A stretch of 64,000 nt of DNA, from assembly GCA_964536805.1 (NCBI GenBank), contig CAZHYQ010000007.1, forward strand, positions 79,195 to 143,194, given 5' to 3'. This document shows, piece by piece, positions 56,392-64,000 of the stretch (the stretch's first letter is position 1; every line of letters starts with the position of its first letter). The notes beneath the pieces are model-generated. The model ran no database searches. It saw only the letters and a list, made by a program, of their open reading frames with translations, and had not been told where the DNA came from. The translations under genes were made by a program, and so were the position numbers. Origin of the DNA: Longilinea sp964536805. GTDB taxonomy: Bacteria; Chloroflexota; Anaerolineae; Anaerolineales; Anaerolineaceae.

Positions 56392-57030
56392 CTATTTTAG
56401 AAATTCCTCCGGCTGTGAAAAGAGTTCCTGGATGCTCTCATAATACCGGCCAACGTGCAGGCCGTCCATCAGGGCATGGTGCGCCTGCACGGCCACCGGC
56501 ATCCAGGTGCGGCCTTCGCGCACAAAGAATTTTCCCCAGGCGATGCGCGGCACCGAATCGACCGGATGCATATGTATGGGGTGCTGCATGCTGGTGAAGC
56601 TGACCCACGGCAGGCTTGTCATGAACAGCAGGTCGTCCTGGCCGGGCTCGTCCGCCAGCACGGGTTCGGCCTGCACCTGTGCCATGCGTTCCGCCGCCAG
56701 GACGCAAAACGCGCGCATGTCGGCCCGGTACGGCACGGTACAAAAACTGAAAAGTTCCTGCTCGTTAAGCACAATGAAGGAAGGATGCACCACCTCGTGC
56801 TCCACCACCTGCCCGCCGCGGATGCGCAGGCGGAACTCGGGCATCTCATTGGCTGCCCGCGCCAGCACCCATGCCGCCGCGCTGGTAAACGACAGTTTGG
56901 CGGCTTTGACGGCTGCCTGAAAGGCGCCAATTTCCACCTCGGCGCACAGGCCAAAATGGGGATAATCCAACCCGCGGTACAGTTCATAATGCCGCCGCCG
57001 CGGCCACGTATCCAGGTCGATAATACGCAT
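56392..57030 (-). CDS. Chloramphenicol acetyltransferase-family protein
   Basis: A 212-residue CAT-like acyltransferase. The catalytic 'HHALMDGLH' lies near the C-terminus, and the family segments 'SFTSAAAWVLARAANEMPEFRLRI' and 'SLPWVSFTSMQHPIH' are present. Many such chromosomal proteins acetylate unknown acceptors, so resistance should not be assumed. ATG 57030 has GGGAG 9 nt upstream, inside the end of the nitroreductase gene 5 nt away, so the two genes are coupled. Confidence 0.88.
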   Translation of the reverse strand: MRIIDLDTWPRRRHYELYRGLDYPHFGLCAEVEIGAFQAAVKAAKLSFTSAAAWVLARAANEMPEFRLRIRGGQVVEHEVVHPSFIVLNEQELFSFCTVPYRADMRAFCVLAAERMAQVQAEPVLADEPGQDDLLFMTSLPWVSFTSMQHPIHMHPVDSVPRIAWGKFFVREGRTWMPVAVQAHHALMDGLHVGRYYESIQELFSQPEEFLK

Positions 57031-57035
57031 GGGCT

Positions 57036-57815
57036 TTACTCCCAATTCTTCAACATGGCGGCCGCCGAGCGGCTCATCTCAAAGGAGAACTCGGCGATGA
57101 ACTTGCGCAGGTAACCGCTCTGGCCGAAATTGTCGGCGCCTTCAAAAAACGAACCGCCCCTGGCCTGGATGCGTTCGACCCACGGACGCTCCAGCGGTTC
57201 AACATCGCTGGCCTTCAGATGTTGGTAGCGGTCGGTGTGCAGGATGTATTCGGGCGGGAAGCGCGGGGTGAGGTTGGCCGCCGGGCGGTCGCTGACCGGG
57301 TGGCCGAACCACAGCATGGCGATTGGCAGCACGTATTGCGGCAGGTCGAAAAGCTCGCGGTGGATTTCGTAATTCTCCAGGATGTCGCCGATGTAGCACG
57401 AGCCGATGCCAAGCGATTCGGCGGCCACCACCGCGGTTTGCGCGGCGATGAGTGCGTCGCAGCAGGCCAGCAGCAGGTCGCCCACCTGCGGCGGACGGGT
57501 TGGGCGGCCGAGCGCCTGCGCTTTTTCAGGCGCGCCGGAGTAATGATACAGATCCCACCAGCGCTGATAATCGGCCAGGAAAAGCAGCACCAGCGGCGCC
57601 TTGGCGATGAAGGGCTGGTGATCGCAGGTATCGACCAGCCGCTCTTTCAAAGCCTGGTCGGACACCTCGATGATGGTGTACAGCTGCATCGCGCCAGCCG
57701 TCGGCGCGCGGAAGGCTGCCTGCAGAATGGCCGCCTTCTCATCGGGGGTCACGGGCTGGTCGCTGTAAGCCCGCAGCGAGCGGCGGCGGTTGAGCATTTC
57801 AAGGGTTGGATTCAT
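57036..57815 (-). CDS. Nitroreductase-family FMN oxidoreductase
   Basis: A 259-residue flavoprotein. 'MLNRRSLRAYSDQPVTPDEKAAILQAAFRAPTAGAMQ' type is the N-terminal FMN-binding signature (R-R-S-x-R). 'AAESLGIGSCYIGDILEN' and 'PIAMLWFGHP' complete the fold. The final 60 residues extend beyond the minimal domain. It would reduce nitro, quinone or flavin substrates with NAD(P)H. It is co-transcribed with the CAT-like gene. Confidence 0.9.
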   Translation of the reverse strand: MNPTLEMLNRRRSLRAYSDQPVTPDEKAAILQAAFRAPTAGAMQLYTIIEVSDQALKERLVDTCDHQPFIAKAPLVLLFLADYQRWWDLYHYSGAPEKAQALGRPTRPPQVGDLLLACCDALIAAQTAVVAAESLGIGSCYIGDILENYEIHRELFDLPQYVLPIAMLWFGHPVSDRPAANLTPRFPPEYILHTDRYQHLKASDVEPLERPWVERIQARGGSFFEGADNFGQSGYLRKFIAEFSFEMSRSAAAMLKNWE

Positions 57816-57985
57816 TGATACCTCGGTGAATTCGGAGTCTAAAAATAATCCACAGAGATCACAGGGGGAGATGAAGGGAGGGAGAATTGATAGGAAAGTT
57901 CATTTGATTAGGCATTAATTACCCGAAGTTAGAATCTCAGCCATTATCGACTCATCTATCTCTGTGCTCTCTGTGAACTCGGTGG

Positions 57986-58792
57986 CTAATCATTTGCCCA
58001 GGTTTCCAGCAGCGCACCCAGGCGTGCAGCCCGGTCGTTCAACGCATCCGGTTCCAGCGCGGGCAGCGCCAGGATGCCGGGCAAATGATCGTAGAGATCC
58101 GGCAGCCCCAGCCAGCCGGCCACCTGTTCGTGGATCCACTTATTATAGGCGATGGGGTAAACGCGGCGGGCGATGAAGAGTGCCTGCAGGAACTCCTGGT
58201 GGGCGCGGTACAGCCGGTCGAAGGCCTGAAAGACCAGCCCGCGCGCTGTGTAAAAGGGGATGAAGTCGAGGTCGTAGCGGCAGGCCGCCCGCACCATCGC
58301 CAGGCGCTGCCGGCGCAGGTCTTCCTTATAATAGGGTAGCCAACGCTGCCGCAGTTGCAGAAAATGACTGCCGGGCGTACCCAGCGGCGCGCCGCGCAGC
58401 AGGTTGCCAATGCCGATCTCGAAGAAATCCGGCCCGCCGCCATCATCCCACACCTCCGGCTCGAACCGCCCCAGCGTCACGTCCAGGTGCACATGCATGA
58501 ACGGGCCGCTGGCCTCGAAGGCGCGCAGCACTGGATTGGCCGCCTTAAATGCCTCCCACTCCGCCTGCAGCGCATCAGCCTGTGATTGGACGGCCGCTTC
58601 ACCCAACAGCACGTTCATGTCCAGGTCCGACCCCGGCACTGCGTTTCCGCGCGCGATGGAATTGGTCACCAGCACGCTGTCGACCTCGCTGCGCCCGGCA
58701 AAAAAGCCCGCTGCGGTTTCAGCGGTCAACTGGTGCTGGTCGGTGGGAAAAATGGGTTGGTTCATCGAATCAGATGACTGCAGGGATGACAT
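57986..58792 (-). CDS. Nucleotidyltransferase-domain protein
   Basis: A 268-residue protein with the polymerase-beta-type site G-S-x-L-D-M in 'SIARGNAVPGSDLDMNVLL' (about 48-66) and a third carboxylate in 'HVHLDVTLG' near 120. The C-terminal half is helical ('RLYRAHQEFLQALFIARRVYPIAYNKWIHEQVAGWLG' type), as in minimal or aminoglycoside-type nucleotidyltransferases. The acceptor is unknown. ATG 58792 has AAGGAGA 10 nt upstream; an ATG 9 codons later is possible. Confidence 0.82.
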   Translation of the reverse strand: MSSLQSSDSMNQPIFPTDQHQLTAETAAGFFAGRSEVDSVLVTNSIARGNAVPGSDLDMNVLLGEAAVQSQADALQAEWEAFKAANPVLRAFEASGPFMHVHLDVTLGRFEPEVWDDGGGPDFFEIGIGNLLRGAPLGTPGSHFLQLRQRWLPYYKEDLRRQRLAMVRAACRYDLDFIPFYTARGLVFQAFDRLYRAHQEFLQALFIARRVYPIAYNKWIHEQVAGWLGLPDLYDHLPGILALPALEPDALNDRAARLGALLETWAND

Positions 58793-58835
58793 CGCCGCAG
58801 AGTCTCCTTGAATAGCTCAGCCAGGCTGGCAGTTT

Positions 58836-59306
58836 TCAGCCCGCCACCACGTCCCAGCGATAGACCAATTCCTGGGAATCGGTTTTGGATTTGCCGCGGT
58901 TGATAAAACCGCATTTCTCGGCGGCGCGCCGCGCCGCGGTGTGGTTGACCTCCACCTGGAAGGACAAATGCTTCAGGCGGGTCTTCTCGGCCACATACTG
59001 CTGCAGCAGCGCCAAGGCCGCCGCACCTACGCCGCGCCCGCGCATGGCCGGGTCGAACAGGTGTAAACCAACCTGCGCCTCGCTGGAATTACTCTCCAAA
59101 CCGTAAAGGAAAACCTGTCCCGCCAGCATGCCGTCCAGGCGGATGGCAAAATACAGCGTATCGTTGCCGAACATGGCTTTTTGCAGCCACTGGCTGCGGG
59201 CTTCGATGGAATCGGGCGCAATGTCGGCATTTTCAATCTCATGCGGGTCGGGCAGGCAGAGTGAAACCGGTCCAAAATTCAAGTCCAGACCGCTGTACAG
59301 GGTCAT
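58836..59306 (-). CDS. GNAT N-acetyltransferase
   Basis: A 156-residue acetyltransferase. The acetyl-CoA loop is 'AMRGRGVGAAALALL' (R-G-x-G-V-G-A) near residue 95, followed by 'LSFQVEVNHTAARRAAEKCGFINRGK', which is typical of the last strands. The substrate is unknown. GGAGGTG lies 5 nt before ATG 59306. It belongs to a run of small minus-strand transferases between the CAT-like gene and the RarD gene. Confidence 0.88.
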   Translation of the reverse strand: MTLYSGLDLNFGPVSLCLPDPHEIENADIAPDSIEARSQWLQKAMFGNDTLYFAIRLDGMLAGQVFLYGLESNSSEAQVGLHLFDPAMRGRGVGAAALALLQQYVAEKTRLKHLSFQVEVNHTAARRAAEKCGFINRGKSKTDSQELVYRWDVVAG

Positions 59307-59419
59307 GCAAACACCTCCTGCTGGAGATGGCGGCTTTCGGCGTATCCCATTTCATTATATAGCCATTGCATCCAGCGCAATAGCGCCTGGGGAGGCAGGT
59401 TAGCGGCTTTTAGCGGGGA

Positions 59420-60310
59420 TTAATCGACTGCTGCCACCGGGGTTGCCGCCTGCCGGCCGGCCAAAAAGCTTTCCGCCGAGAAGAAGATCAACGCCAGCCA
59501 GATGATGCCAAAGCCGATCAGGCGGCCGGTGGTAAAGGGCTCGTGATACAGAAAGACCCCGATGATGAACTGGACGGTCGGCGCGATGTATTGCAGCAGA
59601 CCCAGCGTGGAAAGCGGCACCCGGCGCGCGCCGGTGGCAAACAGCAGCAGCGGAATGGCGGTGATGATGCCGGAGAGCGCAATCAACAGGCTGGTCATGG
59701 GCGCCACATGTCCAAAGCTGCCAGTGCCGCGCAGTTCGGCAGCCAGCAGGTAGCCGATGGCCACCACAAAGAGCGAACCCGTTTCCAACGTCAGACCGTG
59801 CAACGAACCCAGCGGCGCCAGTTTCTTGATCAGGCCGTAAAAACCAAAAGAGAACGCCAGACCCAGGGCAATCCAGGGTAATTTGCCTAAACTGATGGTG
59901 AGGTACAGCACGCCGGCTGCCGCCAGTGCGACCGGAACCCATTGGAGGGGACGCAAGCGTTCCCGCAGGAAAAGCACGCCCAGCACCACGCTGACCAGCG
60001 GGTTGATGAAATAGCCCAGGCTGGTTTCAACCACGTGCCCGCTGTTGACGCCCCACACATACAATCCCCAGTTGGCGGCCAGCAGCACGCCGGCGCCCAG
60101 GTAGATCAGCAGCGTGCGGCGGTTCAGGCTGGCGCGAAGGGCGGGCAATTCGCGCCGCAACGTAACAAGCATAATGAGAAACAAAAAGGACCAGGCAAAG
60201 CGGTGCGCCACAATCTGATCGGCCGGCGCCGCGTGCAGTGCTTTAAAGTAAATCGGGAAGAACCCCCACAACGCGTAAGCTCCGGCAGCCGAGGCAATAC
60301 CTTTATTCAT
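59420..60310 (-). CDS. rarD: EamA-family transporter RarD
   Basis: A 296-residue membrane protein with ten hydrophobic segments and two EamA repeats. 'GIASAAGAYALWGFFPIYFKAL' at the start and 'EIVAHR'-like 'QIVAHRFAWS' near 35 are the RarD signatures. 'WGLYVWGVNSGHVVETSLGYFINPLVSVVLG' type is also specific. Members are called chloramphenicol-sensitive protein RarD, but the transported compound is not established. It is divergent from cstA. Confidence 0.92.
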   Translation of the reverse strand: MNKGIASAAGAYALWGFFPIYFKALHAAPADQIVAHRFAWSFLFLIMLVTLRRELPALRASLNRRTLLIYLGAGVLLAANWGLYVWGVNSGHVVETSLGYFINPLVSVVLGVLFLRERLRPLQWVPVALAAAGVLYLTISLGKLPWIALGLAFSFGFYGLIKKLAPLGSLHGLTLETGSLFVVAIGYLLAAELRGTGSFGHVAPMTSLLIALSGIITAIPLLLFATGARRVPLSTLGLLQYIAPTVQFIIGVFLYHEPFTTGRLIGFGIIWLALIFFSAESFLAGRQAATPVAAVD

Positions 60311-60485
60311 ATTTCACCCGCTCACAGTCAAAATCGAATACGGGCAATCATACCAGAGTTGACAGTAATTCACCCATCGAAGGCACTCAAGCGCGCACTC
60401 AAAACACTGTTTTGCTTTTTTGGATACGTTTTTTTGGGGAAAATTGGTCGAATATAGTAAAAAGCATACCTTAATCGTCTAAAAA

Positions 60486-60530
60486 TGTGAGGAAAATCAC
60501 GATTGTAATGTGATGGCAATAACCTAAAAT
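60486..60530 (+). promoter_or_regulatory. CRP-like site and promoter of cstA
   Basis: TGTGA-GGAAAA-TCACG (60486-60501) closely matches the CRP consensus TGTGA-N6-TCACA. TTGTAA (60503-60508) and TAAAAT (60525-60530), 16 bp apart, form a promoter starting near 60537. The site's centre is then at about -43, close to class II activator positions. A second TGTGA half-site is at 60509. Confidence 0.55.
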
Positions 60531-60687
60531 AAACCTAGGTAAGGCTGTCGCTTGCCGCATGTTTTTTTCTTAACGTCCCTGTTTCCATTTCCCAACTTCC
60601 CCCGCGAACAGATTAGAACCAGCAGAGCATATTGGGAGACGTCGCCTTTTTCCCCGGTACCCATCCAGGTGCCACAAACCTTTGCCA

Positions 60688-60717
60688 TCACGCTGCCAGC
60701 CGGCGTGAATCATTTTT
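60688..60717 (+). terminator. Terminator-like hairpin in the cstA leader
   Basis: TCACGCTG and CGGCGTGA form an 8-bp stem (one G-U pair) with a 5-nt loop, followed by ATCATTTTT. It lies inside the 5' leader, 22 nt before the AGGAGG of cstA, so it could act as an attenuator. Confidence 0.45.
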
Positions 60718-60753
60718 CTTGTTGGCGCATTTTGCGTCAGGAGGTTCTGCTCA

Positions 60754-62502
60754 ATGAATATTATTTTCATTGTAATTGGTACAGCGGCACTGCTCTACAT
60801 CGCTTACCGCACCTATGGCACGTTCCTTGCCAAAAAGATCTATGAACTCGACGACGCCCGCGTAACCCCTGCCGTCGAGGTCAATGATGGCCTGGACTAT
60901 GTGCCAACCGAGCCCAAGTTCCTTTTGGGCCAGCACTTCTCAGCCATCGCGGCCGCCGGCCCCATCACCGGCCCGATCATCGCCGGCATCGCCTACGGGT
61001 GGGTCCCAGCATTGATCTGGATCGTCCTGGGCACCATTTTCATCGGCGGCGTGCAGGATATGGGCGCCTTGGTTGCTTCGATCCGCAACAAAGGCCGCTC
61101 CATCACTGAGACTGTGCGCACCAATGTATCCAAGAGCGCCTGGATCCTGTTCAACCTGTTTGTTTGGTTGACCCTGGTCATGGTCGTGGTTGCCTTCACC
61201 GACGTCACCACCTCGTCCTTCGTGAACCAGGTTGACATCGGCGGCGGCGAAATGGTTGGCGGCGGCGCAATTGCCACCTCCTCCTTGTTGTACCTGGCGC
61301 TGCCCGTCATCATGGGCTTCCTCCTGCGCTACACCAAGCTCAGCCTGCTCTGGGCGACCATCATCTTCCTGCCGTTGGTTGGCGTGGCCATCTGGGTTGG
61401 CAAGTACATCCCCCTGAATATGCCCTCCATCGCCGGTCTGGCCCCGCAAAAGGTCTGGAACATCATCATCATGATCTACTGTCTGGTGGCGGCCGTTCTG
61501 CCGGTGTGGGCGCTCCTGCAGCCCCGCGGCCATCTGGGCGGCTACTTCCTGTACGCAGCTGTCATCGTGGCAGCCATTGGCGTTCTGTTCGGCGGCTTCA
61601 AGGTCAGTTACCCGGCCTTCACCACCCCGCTGAGCGCTGGCAGCAAAGCCTGGTTCCCGCTGTTCCCAATGATGTTTATCACCATTGCCTGCGGTGCCTG
61701 CTCAGGCTTCCACTCGCTGATTAGCTCGGGCACCACCTCCAAACAGCTCAAGCGCGAATCCGATGCCAAGGTCATTGGCTACGGCGCCATGCTGATGGAA
61801 TCCGTTGTGGCTGTCATCGCCCTCTCCACCGTGATGATCCTGGCCAAGGACAGCGCCCTGCTGAAAGCCTCCCCGAACTTCGTCTATGCCTCCGGCATCG
61901 GCGCCTTCATGCAGTTGATCGGCGTCAGCCCGGCCTTCGGCATCTCCTTCGGTTTGATGGCCTTCACAACCTTCGTCTATGACACCCTGGATATCTGCGT
62001 CCGCCTCGGCCGCTACATCATCCAGGAACTCACCGGCTGGAAGGGCTGGGCTGGCAGAATCATCTCCACCGTCCTGACCGGCGGCGTGCCCATGATCCTG
62101 ACCGTCATCACCCTGACCGATCCCGTTTCGGGCAAGGAAGTTGCGGCATGGAGCGTCTTCTGGAAGACCTTCGGCGCCTCCAACCAGCTGCTGGCTGGCC
62201 TGGCACTGATCGGCATCACCATGTGGCTGCTCAACACCGCCAAGAACAAGAGCGCCTGGAAGTACACACTCATTCCCGGCATCATCATGTTCATCATGAG
62301 TTCCTGGGCCTTCATCCGCATGTTCATGGGCGCAACCATGAAAGACGGCGCCTGGGTAGGCTTCCCGGCTGGCCCGAATGCCATCGTCCCCATCGCCTGC
62401 ATCATGTACCTGGTGCTGGCAATCTGGATGGCCATTGTGACCTTCATGGCCTTCCAACGGCGTGGCAAAGGCGTTGTGGCTGCACCCGCTGCCACCGACT
62501 GA
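60754..62502 (+). CDS. cstA: Carbon starvation protein CstA family transporter
   Basis: A 582-residue membrane protein with about 16 hydrophobic segments. CstA-family members import pyruvate or peptides during carbon limitation. Diagnostic segments are 'VPTEPKFLLGQHFSAIAAAGPITGPI' type near 50, 'GGVQDMGALVASIRNKGRSI', 'CGACSGFHSLISSGTTSKQL' and 'FVYDTLDICVRLGRYI'. The shorter length puts it with the CstA forms of anaerobes. AGGAGG lies 9 nt before ATG 60754. It has a long leader with a CRP-like site and a possible attenuator. Confidence 0.94.
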   Translation: MNIIFIVIGTAALLYIAYRTYGTFLAKKIYELDDARVTPAVEVNDGLDYVPTEPKFLLGQHFSAIAAAGPITGPIIAGIAYGWVPALIWIVLGTIFIGGVQDMGALVASIRNKGRSITETVRTNVSKSAWILFNLFVWLTLVMVVVAFTDVTTSSFVNQVDIGGGEMVGGGAIATSSLLYLALPVIMGFLLRYTKLSLLWATIIFLPLVGVAIWVGKYIPLNMPSIAGLAPQKVWNIIIMIYCLVAAVLPVWALLQPRGHLGGYFLYAAVIVAAIGVLFGGFKVSYPAFTTPLSAGSKAWFPLFPMMFITIACGACSGFHSLISSGTTSKQLKRESDAKVIGYGAMLMESVVAVIALSTVMILAKDSALLKASPNFVYASGIGAFMQLIGVSPAFGISFGLMAFTTFVYDTLDICVRLGRYIIQELTGWKGWAGRIISTVLTGGVPMILTVITLTDPVSGKEVAAWSVFWKTFGASNQLLAGLALIGITMWLLNTAKNKSAWKYTLIPGIIMFIMSSWAFIRMFMGATMKDGAWVGFPAGPNAIVPIACIMYLVLAIWMAIVTFMAFQRRGKGVVAAPAATD

Positions 62503-62524
62503 AGTTTTTCAAAGAATTGAATAC

Positions 62525-62561
62525 AGTGAGGCCCGCCAACCCGGCGGGCCTTCACTTTTTT
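62525..62561 (+). terminator. Rho-independent terminator after cstA
   Basis: Arms AGTGAGGCCCGCC and GGCGGGCCTTCACT (one bulged base) with a 5-nt loop run into six T residues. Confidence 0.9.
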
Positions 62562-62637
62562 ACAGGCACTTCCACCCTCGCTTTTCGGCCTTTTTTGCGC
62601 TATGATTCCACAATTCCTCTACCGGCAGGTTCAACGC

Positions 62638-63390
62638 ATGAGCGACCCGATCACCATCTACCAGGAAACGGTTCGCATCAATTCCTACGAATGCGACCTT
62701 AACCAGGCCTTCAAACCGGCGGCATTTTTCCAACGCCTAACCGAATCAGCCGGCATTCACGCCGCGCTGCTGGGGGTCGGTTTTGACGCCATGCTGGCCC
62801 GCAATCTCTTCTGGGTGCATGCCCGTATGAAAATCAAATTCTTCGCTTTCCCGCGAGCTGGAGAAACCATCACCATACGCACCTGGCCGAAAACCATTCA
62901 ACAAAAGCTGTTTTACATCCGTGATTTCGAGGTGATGGATGCCAGCGGCGCGCTCCTGGCCGCGGCCACCTCGGCCTGGCTGATCATCGACGCCGAAACG
63001 CGCCGCATGGTGCCACCCCAATCGGTTAACTTGACCTTGCCCGCCCTGAGCGAGCGGGTGGGCCTGGCTGAACCGCTGGAGCGGCTGGGTCTGGCTCGTA
63101 ACGGCGAGGAACGCCTGCGCGTGCGCGCCGCCTACTCAGCCGTGGACATGCTCGGCCATGTCAACAACAGCCGCTACGTAGAATGGATTTGCGATGCCTT
63201 CCCAATGGAGGCTTTCAGCCAGCACAAACTCGACTGGCTGCAGGTCAATTACGACCATGAGGTCCGCCCGGGCGAAGAGGTGGCCGTGCTGTCCAACCCC
63301 GCCGGAGAAGACACCAGCTTATGGGCCCTGGAGGGGGTAAACCGCTCCAATGACACGCGTGCCTTCGAGGCTGCGCTGCGCTGGAAATGA
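62638..63390 (+). CDS. Acyl-ACP thioesterase (FatA/FatB family)
   Basis: A 250-residue double-hotdog thioesterase that releases free fatty acids from acyl-ACP. The N-terminal hotdog holds 'SYECDLNQAFKPAAFFQRLTESAGIHA' and 'TIRTWPKTIQQKLFYIRDFEV'. The C-terminal one holds the catalytic Asn/His region 'VDMLGHVNNSRYVEWICDAF'. ATG 62638 is chosen as the family-like start, with AGGT about 9 nt upstream; an ATG 12 codons earlier is possible. It stands alone after the cstA terminator. Confidence 0.9.
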   Translation: MSDPITIYQETVRINSYECDLNQAFKPAAFFQRLTESAGIHAALLGVGFDAMLARNLFWVHARMKIKFFAFPRAGETITIRTWPKTIQQKLFYIRDFEVMDASGALLAAATSAWLIIDAETRRMVPPQSVNLTLPALSERVGLAEPLERLGLARNGEERLRVRAAYSAVDMLGHVNNSRYVEWICDAFPMEAFSQHKLDWLQVNYDHEVRPGEEVAVLSNPAGEDTSLWALEGVNRSNDTRAFEAALRWK

Positions 63391-63396
63391 AGATTG

Positions 63397-63500
63397 TCAT
63401 CCTGAGGAGCGAAGCGACGAAGGATCTGGTTTTATGCCGTGGAAGACCGCATTCGGGGGAAGATTCTTCGCCTCCGCTTCGCTTCGGCTCAGAATGACAG
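63397..63500. repeat. Intergenic inverted-repeat element (TGTCAT..GAGC..GAAGC type)
   Basis: The left end reads TGTCATCCTGAGGAGCGAAG and the right end CTTCGGCTCAGAATGACA, so the ends are imperfect inverted repeats about 100 nt apart. The sequence gives short spurious frames of the 'HPEERSDEGS' kind known from many genomes. It lies directly after the thioesterase gene. Confidence 0.75.
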
Positions 63501-63516
63501 ATTGTTTTTTCCAAAA

Positions 63517-63545
63517 GTTAGGGCGAGCCGGCGGCTCGCCCTAAC
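63517..63545. repeat. Palindromic repeat GTTAGGGCGAGCCG family
   Basis: A 14-bp perfect stem with a 1-nt centre, GTTAGGGCGAGCCG against CGGCTCGCCCTAAC, lies next to the previous element. It has the same outer plan as the other palindromes (GT.AGGGCG..CGCCCT.AC). Confidence 0.8.
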
Positions 63546-63563
63546 CATAACAGGTATGCGAAT

Positions 63564-64000
63564 CTACGCCAGCCAGGCCTTTTGGGCGGCTTCCAACCCG
63601 GCGCCGGGTGCGAAGGAATAGCCGCAGGCGGCCAGCCCGCTTTCAATGGCGCCGATGGTCGCCAGCGCGTCGCCCAGATTCACCGCGCCCATATGACCGA
63701 TGCGGAAATATTCGTTCCGAATGACGGCCAGCAGCCCGCCCGCCAGCGTGACGCCCGCCTTGCCCACCTGCGGCAGCAGATCGCCGCCGCTCACGCCAGC
63801 CGGGAAGCGCGGGGCTGTCATGGTGTGCGCGGCGATGCCGTCGCTCAGAGGCACCTGCCCCAGGCCCAGGGCGGCGATGCCCGCCTTCACCGCCCGGCTG
63901 ATGCGTTTATGCCGGGCAAAGCGCGCTTCCAGCCCTTCCTGCAGGATCTGACCCAGGCTGACGTTGAGCGCGAACACCAGGTTGACCGCCGGGGTGCCAA
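63564..64000 (-). CDS. Class V aminotransferase, C-terminal part (alanine/serine--glyoxylate type, partial)
   Basis: The frame runs off the right edge of the window; about 145 C-terminal residues are visible. The pattern 'GTPAVNLVFALNVSLGQILQEGLEARFARHKRISRAVKAGIAALGL' matches the small domain of alanine--glyoxylate and related PLP aminotransferases. 'RIGHMGAVNLGDALATIGAIESGL' is their usual ending. The PLP lysine lies outside the window. It could instead be a purine-catabolism (ureidoglycine-type) transaminase. Confidence 0.85.
   Translation of the reverse strand, partial: GTPAVNLVFALNVSLGQILQEGLEARFARHKRISRAVKAGIAALGLGQVPLSDGIAAHTMTAPRFPAGVSGGDLLPQVGKAGVTLAGGLLAVIRNEYFRIGHMGAVNLGDALATIGAIESGLAACGYSFAPGAGLEAAQKAWLA

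Noticed and set aside
60552..60845. Small frame in the cstA leader
   Set aside because: It overlaps the cstA start, lacks a ribosome site and has no leader-peptide codon run, so it is not supported as a gene or attenuator peptide.
63350..63544. Two short frames after the thioesterase gene
   Set aside because: They translate the intergenic inverted repeat at 63397-63500, a well-known source of false proteins.

Overview
The window is a GC-rich, densely coded bacterial chromosome segment. No rRNA, tRNA or CRISPR array is visible. The gene content suggests an anaerobic or facultative member of Chloroflexota, probably class Anaerolineae. This is inferred from several features together: a ferredoxin-dependent 2-oxoacid oxidoreductase beside an isocitrate dehydrogenase with a C-terminal extension, surface proteins with Thr/Pro 'TPTP' linkers, a glycyl radical enzyme, demethylmenaquinone methyltransferase, and dispersed intergenic repeats. 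It is not proven by any marker gene here.

Layout. 1-4.5 kb: partial membrane protein, greA, lysS, a flavodoxin-like protein, a winged-helix protein. 4.5-7.3 kb: a DinB-like gene, then an AT-rich islet holding a decayed copy of the lysS 3' end, a broken secreted-protein gene and an intact anchored protein. 7.3-13 kb: surE, a DUF47/PiT phosphate pair behind a Pho-box-like promoter, an amidohydrolase, OsmC and alanine racemase. 13-19.5 kb: a self-contained locus of FadR-type regulator, glycyl radical enzyme, its activase and an FMN split-barrel protein, with a divergent aldo/keto reductase; a perfect FadR-type operator lies in the shared promoter region. 19.5-29 kb: DUF2202 protein, Mg2+ ATPase, MprF-like aminoacyl-lipid synthase, hydrolase, acetyltransferase, KimA-like permease, FMN oxidase-like protein. 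29-34 kb: icd and korDABC. 34-41 kb: metallo-beta-lactamase-fold hydrolase, AbiE-type toxin-antitoxin pair with a palindromic operator, miaB, and a four-gene operon (DinB, pentapeptide, MFS, ChrB domain) joined by 4-nt overlaps. 41-48.4 kb: pepF with an overlapping CcrM-like methylase, menG, a sensor kinase, ribokinase and a HigBA module. 48.4-56 kb: frameshifted luciferase-like oxidoreductase, a CcbP-like protein, LMW phosphatase, LysM and FG-GAP surface proteins, a FemAB/GNAT-like protein, a membrane protein. 56-64 kb: CAT-like acetyltransferase, nitroreductase, nucleotidyltransferase, GNAT, RarD, cstA, acyl-ACP thioesterase, and the end of a class V aminotransferase.

The most unusual signals are non-coding. 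Heptameric tandem arrays of three different unit sequences sit just after genes, twice supplying the gene's own stop codon. Several families of palindromic or MITE-like intergenic repeats recur. A recurrent promoter layout places a -10 box 6-8 nt before the start codon without a Shine-Dalgarno sequence, which implies leaderless mRNAs. Specific regulatory candidates are the FadR operator at 18.3 kb, Pho-box-like repeats at 8.53 kb and a CRP-like site before cstA at 60.49 kb.
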